Below, piece after piece: positions 44,919 to 54,349 of a stretch of 64,000 nt of DNA; the first letter of the stretch is position 1, and every line of letters starts with the position of its first letter. The DNA comes from JANXQG01 sp963719885. GTDB lineage: Bacteria; Planctomycetota; Planctomycetia; Pirellulales; Thermoguttaceae. Under the pieces are notes generated by a model. That model saw nothing but the letters and a program-made list of their open reading frames with translations, was not told the DNA's origin and searched no databases. A program made the position numbers and the translations under genes. The DNA lies in assembly GCA_963719885.1 (NCBI GenBank), contig CAVRDP010000014.1, forward strand, positions 248,001 to 312,000, written 5' to 3'.

Positions 44919-47484
44919 GTCCCGTATGATAGCTGAACTCGTCGAGATTGTACAGGAACCAGGCCGTCGCCTTGCAGTCGGCGTCGGTCTTGACGCGGAC
45001 CCAGTGGGCGGAAAAGCCGTCGGGAAAAATGTGCGTCACCGTCTGGCCGGCGGGAACCGTCAGCGTCTGGTAGGTGTGCCAGGTCCCGTTGGCGAGGAAA
45101 TCGACTTCGATCGTAAATTGCACCGGCGTCGGCCGGTCGTGCGAGAGTTGCACCTGCTTGTTCTCGTAGCCGGTCATGAGGTAGCGATCGGAGGGTTCGC
45201 CCGCCCGGACTGCTGTTTCGCGCCAAGGCCCGCCGGCGCCGCGGGGCGGGCCGAGCTTCCAAAGGTCTTCGAGGTTGCCCAGCCAAAGGCCCACCTTGCC
45301 GTCTTCCGAAGCGACGTAATGCCCATCCGCCGACCCGTGGGTACACGGGTGCCCCGCGGTCGCGGTCAGGTTTCCGCTCAGCACCAACAGGCCCCGCCAC
45401 GAGGCAAAGTCGAAGATCGAGCGGTTGTGCGTCGTGATGGGACGGATCTTGGCAAGCCCGCCGCTCTCTGGCCGGGGCATCTCGTAGAACGTGCCGTGGA
45501 TGTTCATGAGGTTCCGCTCAGTGACGACCTCGCGGATGCCGCGACGCCATCCGGAAACCGCGGGACGGCTGAAAACGTCGGGGCCCTTGGGGAGGCGGTA
45601 GCGCCGGCCCTTGTTGTCCTTCATGATGACCGAGGCCGCGTCCACCTCGAAATCCTGCTTGGGCGACCATCTCTTTCGCAATCTCTGCTCCGCGTCAGGA
45701 TCTTCCACGCGGCGCAGGCGGAGGTCTGCGCCCATCACGTAGTAGCCGGTTTCCGCCACCTTGCCCGACGCTTCGACGACGGTCGCCGCCAGAGTCAACG
45801 GCATGTCCGTGCCGGCGGCCGCCTGCAAAATGCCCTCGGATTGCCCAAGGTAGCAGGCAGCGGGCACCGACCGGGCACCATGCTTGCATGGTCGGCGTTG
45901 GTCGGTCTGCCGTCCGCCGTTCTTTTCGGAATTCTGGCGGACGGCACAGGGACTGTGCCTGCTACCTTGGTCCGCGGCAGGCAGGCTGCTGAAGAGGGCC
46001 GGATCGGCCGCGCGATAGCCGGACGAAACGTGGAAATAGGCAGTGGCCGATTCCACGTTGCGGTTCGTTTTCACGCGGATCCACTCGCCTGGAGTGCCCG
46101 GCGGGATTACGTGGTACGCGTAGCCGCGGGCCGGGACGATGACCGATGCCAGAGTGGTCCAGTTGTCATTGCCAGCGGCGTCGGTTTCCAGCGTGAAAGT
46201 GACCGGTTCCGCCGCGTCGTGGGCCAGGTGAACGACGCGTCGCTCGAAACCGGCGAGGAGGAACGGCTCGGAGGGCTCGTTGGCCTTGACGGCGTCGGCA
46301 ACCCACGGTCCGCCGCAACCAGCCGGCCGGCCGAAGCCGCGAAGATCATCCCAGCGGCCAAACCAAAGGTTCGACTGCGGACACTTCAAGATCGGGTTGC
46401 CTTGCCGCGTCGCGTCGTCGTTGGACATCACCAGCCGCCCGTTCCAATCGGCGTAGTCCACCACCATTTTCAGGAACGTCGAGATCGGCCGGATGCCGGC
46501 CGTGTGGCCCGGACGGAAGGTCTTGGGGAAATCGTAGAACATGTCATGCATGTTCAAAAGGAAGTGCCCGCCGCCGACCTCGCGGATCCGCGGCCACTCG
46601 GTATACCAACCGTGGTCGGCGTCCTGGGTATAACTTGCCTTGGGCAGGCGGAAGCGGGTCCACCGCCCGCCGTCGCGCACATTCAGCAGCACCGAGCGTG
46701 CGTCCCAGCCGATGGCCCACAGCGGCGCGTCGCCGTCCGGCGAACCGTAGACGCCGCCCGGCCCGGTGACGTCGGTGTACTTGTTGCGATCGACGATGCT
46801 CCAGGCGCCGGGCGCGGTGAGCGGCTTGGCGCCGTCCCATTCGGCCAACACGCCCCCCTCGCCGTTGTCGGCAAAGACGAGCCGCCCCTGGCCCGTATAA
46901 CAGCCCTTGCCGTGACGGCCCGGCAGGACGACGTTTCCGCCGACGTTGCCGTCCTTGTTGAGTACCTTGACCGCGAGGCTGTGGACGTCGACCTCGTAGA
47001 ACCCTTGTTCCATGGTGGCGAAATAGACCTTGTTGGCGGGATCCGTGAGGTGCCGCGCGACGGCGGTGATGCGGCCGGGCATGACCTCGGGCGCGACGAC
47101 TCGCACCCGCCCCTGGGCATCGATGAAATACGGCCCGATGATCGCCTGCTTCGATTCGCGATGGATCATCCGGTCGGCATGTGTGCCGCCGACGCTCTCC
47201 GGGCGGGCGGTCAGGCGGAGCGCGGCGTCCAACTCATAGAGCTTGTCGTTTCCGCCGCGAAAGACGTGGGCCGGATAGGTGACGTACCACAGCTTGCCTG
47301 CCCAGGGCATGATCGCCCCGATGCCGGCCTCATTGGGTCCGCCGTTTGTGACGGCCAACTGCGGATAGACGCCGCTGAAGCACGGGGGATTACGGGGCGC
47401 TGCGTGGTCGACGGTGGCCTGCCCCGCGTTCGAAAAGGATGCGCCGGACACCATGCACAGCGCCAAGAGGAACCTGACTTTCAT
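44915..47484 (-). CDS. Large secreted protein of unknown function, with a repeat insertion
   Basis: About 856 residues from the ATG at 47484 (MKVRFLLALCMVSGASFSNA signal peptide). It has alternating segments such as GIGAIMPWAGKLWYVTYPAH, GGPWVADAVKANEPSEPFLL AGFERRVVHLAH and a second similar block GGPWRETAVRAGEPSDRYLM TGYENKQVQLSH, so two copies of one beta-rich unit are present. The family is not recognised. Residues encoded by 45847-45968 look foreign. The frame runs on to 44533 but there it would overlap the ICMT-like gene entirely; a shift near 44945 (DEFSY) would end it at the TGA at 44915, overlapping ATG 44918. Confidence 0.7.
45847..45968. repeat. 122-bp palindromic repeat inside a coding region
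   Basis: Ends AAGGTAGCAGGCA (45847-45859) and TGCCTGCTACCTT (45956-45968) are perfect inverted repeats. An inner dyad GTCCGCC/GGCGGAC is visible. It lies within the large secreted protein gene and keeps the frame open (SRHSPCAVRQ, KHGARSVPAACYLG). Confidence 0.88.
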
Positions 47485-47530
47485 CACGTTTCCCCGGCTC
47501 CAACTTTTCCATCTCGCCAAACCGGTCTGT

Positions 47531-47977
47531 TTACAGCCCACTTCGAACGGTCGCAAACTGCGGCAACGTCCCTAGAAAGTCTTCCTCGATTTCGTTGGCG
47601 TCCGTGCGTAAGTACCCTTTCGACGTCAGGTGGACCCCCTGGCCCTCTTTCCATCGATTCTGCCTTTCGTCCAGGTAAGCCGTGATCACGCGTTTGTTCT
47701 CTCTAACGTAATTCGCAAGCGACTCGCGTGATACGTCGATCTCAGCCGTGCCCGGCATTCCAAACGCTGGCTTGAGGCAACGGAAATAGTCCAGCAATGT
47801 GCCATTGCTTCCGGACTTCACCGCGATCACCGCAAGAAACGCGTCCCACGACTGCACATTGCCTCGCTCATCGATGACGCCTTGGTCGATCAACTGTTGC
47901 AACTGCTCTTTTGGAGGACGTCGCCGCGCTTTTGCCAGTGCTTCGTAGGATTTCTTCAGCAAGTCTTGTTCAGTCAT
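47531..47977 (-). CDS. Hypothetical protein (148 residues)
   Basis: Starts MTEQDLLKKSYEALAKARRR with AAGGAGA 6-12 bases before the ATG. Helical N-terminus (KEQLQQLIDQGVIDERGNVQ), then SWDAFLAVIAVKSGSNGTLL and DVSRESLANYVRENKRVITA. No family is recognised; it looks soluble. A 61-residue frame ends 14 bases upstream, so the two probably form a small operon, ahead of the large secreted gene. Confidence 0.65.
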   Translation of the reverse strand: MTEQDLLKKSYEALAKARRRPPKEQLQQLIDQGVIDERGNVQSWDAFLAVIAVKSGSNGTLLDYFRCLKPAFGMPGTAEIDVSRESLANYVRENKRVITAYLDERQNRWKEGQGVHLTSKGYLRTDANEIEEDFLGTLPQFATVRSGL

Positions 47978-47991
47978 CGGAATCTCCTTGT

Positions 47992-48177
47992 CTAAATGTT
48001 CGGCCGGAATACTCCGAGGATACGACTCGGATCCCGGACTGAAATTTGAATGTGAGTTTGCGTTTTCAACATCGAACCGGGGAAGGCATCATCACCTTCC
48101 TCAAACGGGCAGCGAACCGTCTGGTAACCGAATGCCGCCTTCCCGCCGTCGATCAACTCGTTGTCCGTTGCATTCAT
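47992..48177 (-). CDS. Small hypothetical protein (61 residues)
   Basis: The frame from ATG 48177 reads MNATDNELIDGGKAAFGYQT, CPFEEGDDAFPGSMLKTQTH and IQISVRDPSRILGVFRPNI. The balanced composition differs from the shadow frame upstream of it. It ends 14 bases before the 148-residue gene and shares its direction. There is no known family and it is too short for a domain call. Confidence 0.5.
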   Translation of the reverse strand: MNATDNELIDGGKAAFGYQTVRCPFEEGDDAFPGSMLKTQTHIQISVRDPSRILGVFRPNI

Positions 48178-48209
48178 GAAGTGATTGACATGGCGTCGAC
48201 AGCCACTAT

Positions 48210-49166
48210 CTATCGATTCGTTCGGACAGCCGGTGCGTCCGTGGCACCGCTCTTGACCCCGCTGAGCGGATGGTGCGTTACCGCGTCCCAGGCTAACTCT
48301 TGCAGCAAACGGTTCAGCTTGCCGTCCCATTCGGGCTTGTGCGCGTTGGCCAAGATATCGGGCAGCGGCAGGCCTACGGGATTCGTGCGATAGATTACGG
48401 CGAAATGGCAGTAGGCCGCCAGCGCTTGCAGCGGCGGCCGGGGATGGCCGAGCTTGTCGCTGAAAAGCTCGGCTTGCTTGGAGAGCCCCGGCGCCTGGCC
48501 GGCGACGATCTTCTCCCGCAAGGCGAGCACCGCCTGGCCCGTCGGCACGACGAACACCACCTGCTTGCCGAGCTTCTTGTTCAAGGCCCGCACGTAGTCG
48601 TCGAAGGCCTGGAAATAGGGCGCGTGCACCTTCCGCAGCTCGGCGATCTTCGCCGCGTCGAAATTCACCGCGTCGGGCTGGCCCTTGAAGGGCCACTCGA
48701 ACTTGTCCCACGGAATCCAGAATTCCTGGATCGTGACGCGGACCTGCGGATTGTGCTCCAAAGCCAGGGCGGCGAACTTCTCGATTCCGTCGTCGGGCTG
48801 GTGCATCGGCGAGAGGGTCAACACGTCCACCTTGCCCGCGCGGAGGGCCTTCTTGGCCTGGTTCTTGTCGTCCGGCACGTCCCAGTGCTGAATGACCCGT
48901 GAACCGCCGATCGCCGACAAGCCGAGCGCCTCGTGGCCCCGGATGCCGGCCCCCTGGGCCATGTTCGTCAAGATCGGCGGAATCCAATAGTGGAAACTGT
49001 GACCACAGGTAAAGACGCGCTGGCCCTGCGTAATGGGCGCCGTTGCCTGGTCGCTGACGGCGGCCGGATTCTTGGCCTGGGCAACGGCCTGGCCGCCCGC
49101 GACGAGCGCGAGGACCATTGCCATGCCACGGAGAAGAAAATGAAATCGATCACGGTGGAAAAACAT
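48210..49166 (-). CDS. Secreted SGNH-hydrolase-like protein
   Basis: A 318-residue protein. The ATG at 49166 follows AAGGAG at 10 bases and opens a signal peptide (FLLRGMAMVLALVAGGQAVA). A block I-like GQRVFTCGHSFHYWIPPILT replaces the usual GDS with GHS, followed by GLSAIGGSRVIQHWD (block II-like) and VDVLTLSPMHQPDDGIEKFA. The planctomycete SGNH-like family is common; catalytic Ser as in GHSF is plausible, and the final His-Asp pair is not certain. Activity, if any, is unknown. Confidence 0.65.
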   Translation of the reverse strand: MFFHRDRFHFLLRGMAMVLALVAGGQAVAQAKNPAAVSDQATAPITQGQRVFTCGHSFHYWIPPILTNMAQGAGIRGHEALGLSAIGGSRVIQHWDVPDDKNQAKKALRAGKVDVLTLSPMHQPDDGIEKFAALALEHNPQVRVTIQEFWIPWDKFEWPFKGQPDAVNFDAAKIAELRKVHAPYFQAFDDYVRALNKKLGKQVVFVVPTGQAVLALREKIVAGQAPGLSKQAELFSDKLGHPRPPLQALAAYCHFAVIYRTNPVGLPLPDILANAHKPEWDGKLNRLLQELAWDAVTHHPLSGVKSGATDAPAVRTNR

Positions 49167-49325
49167 GAGAATCTGCTCCTTATTCAATTTTTGATTTTCC
49201 CGACACAGCCAATATACCATGAATCCGCGGGTTGCGAGCTACACGGCCGGTACTTCAGCCACTTTCGCTGGCGGGATTCCATGTTATAATTGGGGCGTAA
49301 TACGAGTCGTGGGAGGTAGGTATTG

Positions 49326-49693
49326 ATGTATGAAATTCGCACCAAGCAAGGCGGAGTGAAGCGACGGGTCTTAAGCGAAGTGCTGCGCCGCGTCGTCGAG
49401 GCGGCGGCACCGGAGAGGATTATTCTGTTCGGTTCCGCTGCGCGGGGCGAGATGGGGCCCGACAGCGATCTGGTCGTCAAGGGGGGCAAATTCAACCGCG
49501 ACCGGGTCACCGCGTCCGTTTATCGCAGGCTTCAGGGCGTGCGCCGGCGGTCGATGTCGTGATCGTCACGCCCGAGGAGGTCGATCGCTATCGCGATACG
49601 CACTCTCTGGTGATTTGTCCGGCCCTAAGAGAAGGAAAAGTCGTCTATGGCTCCCAAGCGTCTGCCCCCCCACGACCCGCGCGAATGACTTAA
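49326..49693 (+). pseudogene. MNT-type nucleotidyltransferase, frameshifted
   Basis: From ATG 49326 the frame has AAAPERIILFGSAARGEMGP DSDLVV, the nucleotidyltransferase signature GSxxRGxxxxxSDxD. A shift near 49540 is needed to continue with APAVDVVIVTPEEVDRYRDT and ALREGKVVYGSQ. The last catalytic Asp sits in DVVIV. MNT proteins pair with HEPN toxins and act as antitoxins by adenylylation or AMPylation. A broken HEPN gene overlaps its end. Confidence 0.75.
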
Positions 49694-49860
49694 TCGGGCG
49701 CGCAGCAATCTGGCGAGCGCGTGCATCACCGCGCCGGGGATTTATCTCGAGGACCTTTGTTTCAACGCGCAGCAAGCCGCGGAAAGGGCTGTCAAGGCCG
49801 TTTTCATCCACCGGTGCGAGCCGGTTCCCTTTCCCTTACGTCCACGACCAGGCCATCAGC
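49647..49860 (+). pseudogene. HEPN-domain protein remnant (MNT partner)
   Basis: ATG 49647 reads MAPKRLPPHDPRE, a TGA where Trp is expected, then LNRARSNLASACITAPGIYL EDLCFNAQQAAERAVKAVFI HR. AxxxLEDLCFxAQQAAEKAxKA is the HEPN hallmark. A second shift occurs near PFPYVHD. The RxxxxH RNase motif end is missing. The pair with the MNT gene is dead here. Confidence 0.75.
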
Positions 49861-50182
49861 GTTGAAGCTAGGCCCATTGGGCGGCCCGTTTGGCAGTCGG
49901 CCTGCCTGCAAACCCGCATCGAGGTTCCCGCCGCCGCCGCAATTCTCGCGCTTGCGGGAATCGTCGCGGACAGCGAGGGCTAGGGCTTCCAAAACCGCCC
50001 AGAAACGACCCATGTACGGACAACGAGGAAAAATTTTATCTCTATAGCAGGCAAAGGTTTACGATCCAACTCGCACAAAACGCCAAGAGATTTCTCGGGG
50101 CAATGACGGTATTACGGCAGGAAGGGAGCCAGAATCCCCTCCCGAACCAATTTTCAAACCTTACCTTTGGAGGATACAGATT
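49861..50182. other. Region between HEPN remnant and next gene
   Basis: About 320 bases; probably HEPN decay products on the left and the leader of the next gene on the right (AACCTTACCTTTGGAGGATA just before 50183). No repeat or RNA recognised. Confidence 0.4.
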
Positions 50183-50590
50183 ATGGCTAGCACGTTTGTG
50201 GCTGTGATTCAAAAGATCAAGTTTGGCGACGAGACGGGGGTTTATTCCGAAACTTACCGTGACGAGTTTCGCAGCAATCCCGACTGGCAGGAATGGAACA
50301 CACCAGTACGCTTCGAGAGTGGCTGGATGCTGCTCCTGTACGACCCCGTGGAGAAGGCGATTACCGTGACCGCTGACATCGAGCGCGTGACAAGATCGGG
50401 CCAAAAGCACTTCCGCTGGTGCAATACGCTCGTTCCTGACAAAATCAAGGTCGATCCCGAAATTTGGATACCGCTGAACGCCATCCTCACGGTCCCTGCC
50501 TTGGAGAAGTTTTGCAAAGGCCCGAGACCGTACTGGTACATCAGTGAAAAGCAGCGTGACCAACTCTTGGAGGATTTGCCCGTGACGTAA
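50183..50590 (+). CDS. Hypothetical protein (135 residues)
   Basis: GGAGG lies before the ATG and a hairpin terminator follows the stop, so it looks like a self-standing gene. The protein reads TFVAVIQKIKFGDETGVYSE, EWNTPVRFESGWMLLLYDPV and KVDPEIWIPLNAILTVPALE. No family is recognised. It is soluble, with a mixed alpha/beta look and no signal peptide. It lies in an accessory area between the decayed MNT/HEPN pair and the zinc-knuckle gene. Confidence 0.65.
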   Translation: MASTFVAVIQKIKFGDETGVYSETYRDEFRSNPDWQEWNTPVRFESGWMLLLYDPVEKAITVTADIERVTRSGQKHFRWCNTLVPDKIKVDPEIWIPLNAILTVPALEKFCKGPRPYWYISEKQRDQLLEDLPVT

Positions 50591-50610
50591 TCGCCACGGC
50601 GAGACAGGAA

Positions 50611-50645
50611 CGCCCGAGAGGAACGATCTCCTCTCGGGCGTTTGC
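50611..50645 (+). terminator. Hairpin terminator candidate
   Basis: Perfect 12-bp stem CGCCCGAGAGGA / TCCTCTCGGGCG with a 6-base loop, 21 bases after the stop of the 135-residue gene, followed by TTTGCTTG. The T-run is short. Confidence 0.7.
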
Positions 50646-50840
50646 TTGTCGACGATTGCCGTTTAGGCCACTTCCCATCTTGTAAGCGGGCCATGTGCGT
50701 GGTCAAATCCTGGCATGGCCGAGAGAACAAATGCCCATTCTGCGAAGTGGCCGCCGAACGCATCTAGGCAAAGTGGCGACTACTGCCTTTGCCACATTGC
50801 CATTTTCCCACTCCCTAGCCGACAGGAAGAGGACTGAACC

Positions 50841-51197
50841 ATGCCCTGTAGCCACTGCGGAAAGTCGGGCCACAACAAAGCAACCTGCCCCTATTTGCTT
50901 CCTAGAACTCCAATCCCTGGAACTCGGAGTCGTCGATGCCTGTGCTGCGGTCGGGTTTCCTCGACCATTCATCGACACCATACGCGTGGCCGCAGCGCGT
51001 CTGATTTCCTTGACATGTGCGACGAGTGCCATCTCAAATGTGGCCACGAAGGATCGTTTCGCGACAATCTAGCAATCAAACCAAAGAAATGCCGAGTTAC
51101 CAATCGTGAGTGCTGGTATTGCACACATCCTGTCGCCAGCGGCTTGTCCGTCCTCGAACACGTAATCGACTTTGTGGGCCATCTCTTTAGACGATAG
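50841..51197 (+). CDS. Zinc-knuckle protein with a second HNH-like Cys/His region
   Basis: A 118-residue protein. Residues 3-16 are a CCHC zinc knuckle (CSHCGKSGHNKATCP), usually a single-strand nucleic acid binder. Residues 34-69 (CLCCGRVSSTIHRHHTRGRS, CDECHLKCGH) resemble a treble-clef or HNH-type site with paired CxxC and HH. A third pair CWYCTHPV follows. AGGAAGAGG precedes the ATG. There is no known family for this order. It could be an RNA- or DNA-processing factor. It is next to the HNH pair at 51344 but on the opposite strand. Confidence 0.65.
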   Translation: MPCSHCGKSGHNKATCPYLLPRTPIPGTRSRRCLCCGRVSSTIHRHHTRGRSASDFLDMCDECHLKCGHEGSFRDNLAIKPKKCRVTNRECWYCTHPVASGLSVLEHVIDFVGHLFRR

Positions 51198-51343
51198 ACG
51201 AGACTCCCTGGGTCAATCTTGCAGTTGCGGTCGTGCGAGAGAAACTGCGGCAGTGATGGCGTCACGCCAACGTTAGGCATTAGTGGATGTTGCATCAACG
51301 CCAACCGTCCAACGGTGGCCCGCCCCCGTTCTCAGATCCCGTT

Positions 51344-51793
51344 CTAACCCTCTTCCCACCGTGGCCTGTCGATACCAGGCGGATGCTCCCCCATTAGACC
51401 CCACATGCGACGCACGCGGACCAACTGCGGTCGATTCATGCGCAGGGTGGCAACGGTCGCGCAACCGGTAGCAGTCAGACCAACAATTTCAGTCGCACCT
51501 TGAGCCCAAGCGAAGTGCTGGGCCCAAACATCGCGCTGAGGATGAAAGAGCGGGACGTCCCGCGCGGAGACTGGATCACCAGCCATCGTTCGGTCGGCTT
51601 TGAATCGGTTGCACGTAGGACAGGCCAGGCAGAGGTTCTCACGAACCGTCTCACCACGTGAAGACCGCGGGACGATATGCTCAAACTCGAAGGTGACAAC
51701 CGTCAACTCCTCCGCAGTGCGACAATAAGCACAGCAATTCGCGAACTGAGCACGGACTTCTCGCTGAAGATCGACCGGGACATAGGCGCTCAC
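51344..51793 (-). CDS. HNH endonuclease
   Basis: A 149-residue protein with a standard HNH fold: CCAYCRTAEELTVVTFEFEH IVPRSSRGETVRENLCLACP TCNRFKADR. The EHIVPRSxGG, ENL and CPxCNxxK steps are the ion-binding and catalytic parts. It has a C-terminal tail of about 70 residues. Its start overlaps the end of the upstream small gene by 4 bases. The family is common in Planctomycetes and Cyanobacteria, often as such a pair. A mobile-element or defence role is possible. Confidence 0.88.
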   Translation of the reverse strand: MSAYVPVDLQREVRAQFANCCAYCRTAEELTVVTFEFEHIVPRSSRGETVRENLCLACPTCNRFKADRTMAGDPVSARDVPLFHPQRDVWAQHFAWAQGATEIVGLTATGCATVATLRMNRPQLVRVRRMWGLMGEHPPGIDRPRWEEG

Positions 51794-52041
51794 GTCCCTG
51801 TCACTCCGACCTGCTGCTGCCGCAAGGTGTACCTTGCCCGCGTCTTCACGAGGGTAAGCTGATCGGCCCGGGCCAAGAGTCGATCGAGTTCCGCAGCTTC
51901 CTCGGAGGAGAGTCGCCCCTCTTTGCTGTGGGCGATGAGTTCATCCAACCGAGCCTGAATCGGAGGCGCCAGGATGCCCTCCGCCAATGCCTCCAATTCG
52001 CCACTGCTCAGACCGAGCAGGACCTCCGGATCGTTGTTCAT
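51790..52041 (-). CDS. Small helical partner of the HNH endonuclease
   Basis: An 83-residue protein starting MNNDPEVLLGLSSGELEALA; the ATG at 52041 is preferred over 52056 because the family-like acidic start fits. It is fully helical (RLDELIAHSKEGRLSSEEAA ELDRLLARADQL) with no membrane segment. It precedes and overlaps the HNH gene, so an immunity or control role for the nuclease is plausible but unproven. Confidence 0.7.
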   Translation of the reverse strand: MNNDPEVLLGLSSGELEALAEGILAPPIQARLDELIAHSKEGRLSSEEAAELDRLLARADQLTLVKTRARYTLRQQQVGVTGT

Positions 52042-52134
52042 GATACCAACTGTCAATCGTGGAAACGGAATCGTCGAACCCGGCCGCGTTCAATCATACC
52101 ACTTATTCTAACGGCATAACGCCGGATTGTCCAT

Positions 52135-54158
52135 CTACGGCTTTCCAGCAGCCGGCGACTCCTGCGTGAGTTTCGTACCCAATGTTGCGGCCAGATCGGG
52201 CAGGTCGTAGGTCAACAATGCCCCGTACACGACCTGCGAGATCGGAAGCTTCGCCAGCCGCGTGTGGACCACCGCCGCCCAAGCATGGGGCGTGCGGGAG
52301 AACGTTGCCGACTGGAACAGGTTTGGTTCGAGCGCCGCCGCATGCAGCGCGGGAATACCGGCGCCGCCGATCGCAATCAGGCGGACCGTGGCCGGCTGTC
52401 CCGGCGGCGTCTGCTCCTTCAGCCAGCGGGCCGCAACCAAAATGATTTCGGCCCGCAGACCCACGCACGAACGGCCCAAGAGGTAGGCAAGGTATCCGTC
52501 CTCAGACTCCGAAGCCGGCTTGGTTTGGCCCGTGCCGGGCAGATCGACGGCCAAAACGGTGGTTCCCGCTTGGACCAAGCGCTCGATCGGGCCGCCGGGG
52601 GCCGCGTCGGCCGCTTTTCCGTCCTCGTGCAAGTAAATTGCTGCCGACCACGGGTACGTGGTGCCCGCGGCCTTCGGCTTCTCCGGGATGAACAGCAGAG
52701 ACGGCAGGACAATTCCCTCTTCGGGTTTCAGCAGCCACTTCTCGATGCGATAGCCGGTCCGCTGGATGCTGCCGAAATTCTCGGCCCCCGGCTTGGGCAG
52801 TTCTTCCAGGCGGCGGATGCCGGCAAGCTGCCGCACTTTGGAGAGGAGTTGGGTCCGATCGCCCGTCTTCCACGCTTCGGCACGGGAGACGGCCAACTGC
52901 TTCTCATAGTCTTCGTTGAGGTTGTATGTCGAGCGGGCCCCGGCAAGGAGCATGACCTGGCCCTGGGGCGTGCATTGTAGTTCTTTCTCGGAGACCAGTT
53001 TGATGGGCGGCTCCGTGATCGGCCGGTCTTTGCCCAAGAGCCACCGCGACATCCAGCGGACGACGCTTTCGCGCTGTGTCTTGTCGTAGTTGTGCCCGGC
53101 GTCGTTCTCCATGATTTCCACGCGCTCGGGCAGTCCCAGCCGGGTATAAAGGCGTTTGGCATAGCGGAAGGTCTCCCAGGCCCCATGGATATCGAAGAAG
53201 TCCTTGGTGGCCGTGCACATCAGCACGGGCCTGGGGGCGCGCATCATGATGTAGTCGGCGTGGTCCATGCCGAAGGCCAGTTGGCCGAAGATGTCTTGCT
53301 CGGCGTCCTGCGGGCCGATCGTGGAAAGCAGCGCGGGAAAGCCGCAAAGATAGCAGCTTGGCGCGGCGGCCCGGATGCGGTCGTCCAGGGCCATCATGTA
53401 GCTGGTCTGCGTGCCCCCGCCGCTATTGCCGGTGCAGCCGATCCGCTGGGGATCGACCTCCGGCCGCGACTGCAGGTAGTCGATCGCCCGCATGTCGTCC
53501 CAGATCTCGAACCGCGCGGTGTTGCGGCCCAGGAGCGTGCTGCCGATGCCGACCAGGTAGTGGGCTTCGACGCCCCAGCACTCGGGCCAACCGCCCGGCC
53601 CAGGTACTGGCCGCGCTCGCCCTGGTCGATGGGATCGACCACCAGGGCCGCCATCCCATTCAGGGCCAGCAGGGCGCCCATCGTCTGATAGGCGTCGCTC
53701 CCCTTGCCGTTCTTGGAATGCCCGCAGGGCACGAGGACGCCCGGGCAGGGCGGCATCTTTCGATCGCTATCGGGCCGAAACAGCAGGGCGGTCACGAAGT
53801 GTTTGGGCTGGCTCTCGAAGATCACTTTCTCCACGCGGTAGCCGTCGCGCTGGATCGTGCCGGTGACCTGGGCATTCAACGGGGTCCGCTCCGGCAGTCC
53901 GCCAATCGCCTCCAGGAATTTCCCCCGCAGCCGCGCCTGGTAAGCAGCGATTTGCGCCGGGGTCTTGCGGGCTTCGTACTCTTCTTGCCAGCGCTTGGCG
54001 GCCTGATCGGCCTGACGGAGCCAATAGCCGTGCATCATGGCGCCCGGCTTGCCGCCGGGGATGCCTGCCGCCGGCAGATCGAGGCCCGGCTCGGCGGCGG
54101 CAACGACGCCCGCGCACAACACGCAGGCAAAACCAACGATCATGGGACGGTGTTTCAT
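52135..54158 (-). CDS. Secreted alpha/beta-hydrolase (acetyl-xylan-esterase-like; one frameshift)
   Basis: About 675 residues if one shift near 53590 is corrected. Signal peptide MKHRPMIVGFACVLCAGVVA A at 54158. N-terminal part: GVLVPCGHSKNGKGSDAYQT, LNGMAALVVDPIDQGERGQY. Second frame: MRAIDYLQSRPEVDPQRIGC TGNSGGGTQTSY, with nucleophile Ser in GNSGGG, then IMENDAGHNYDK with the His region. The second half (residues about 400-670) repeats an alpha/beta-hydrolase-like block (VLAVDLPGTGQTK). This is the planctomycete acetyl-xylan-esterase-like family with polysaccharide deacylation as the likely role. Motifs are intact on both sides of the shift. Confidence 0.82.
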
Positions 54159-54349
54159 GCTAGTTTTCCTTAATCTGGGCAACTTGATTGCTGTTCCCCT
54201 CCTATCAATAGTCTCATGCTCGGTCGCTGTCAAGGAGTTGCAAGGTTGCAAAGTTTGATATTCGGCGGTGCCCGAAGTAGAATCGCCAGAGAACCTATCC
54301 GAAAACCGCTTCCGCGTGTGACATTTTACAAACCCTAAGGAGCAAAACT

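Noticed and set aside
44902..47685. Plus-strand ORF of 927 codons
   Set aside because: Antisense to the secreted protein gene, with no signal peptide, domain or ribosome-binding site; composition is shadow-like.
51283..51471. Small ORF between the zinc-knuckle and HNH genes
   Set aside because: It overlaps the 3' end of the HNH gene and has no ribosome-binding site or domain.
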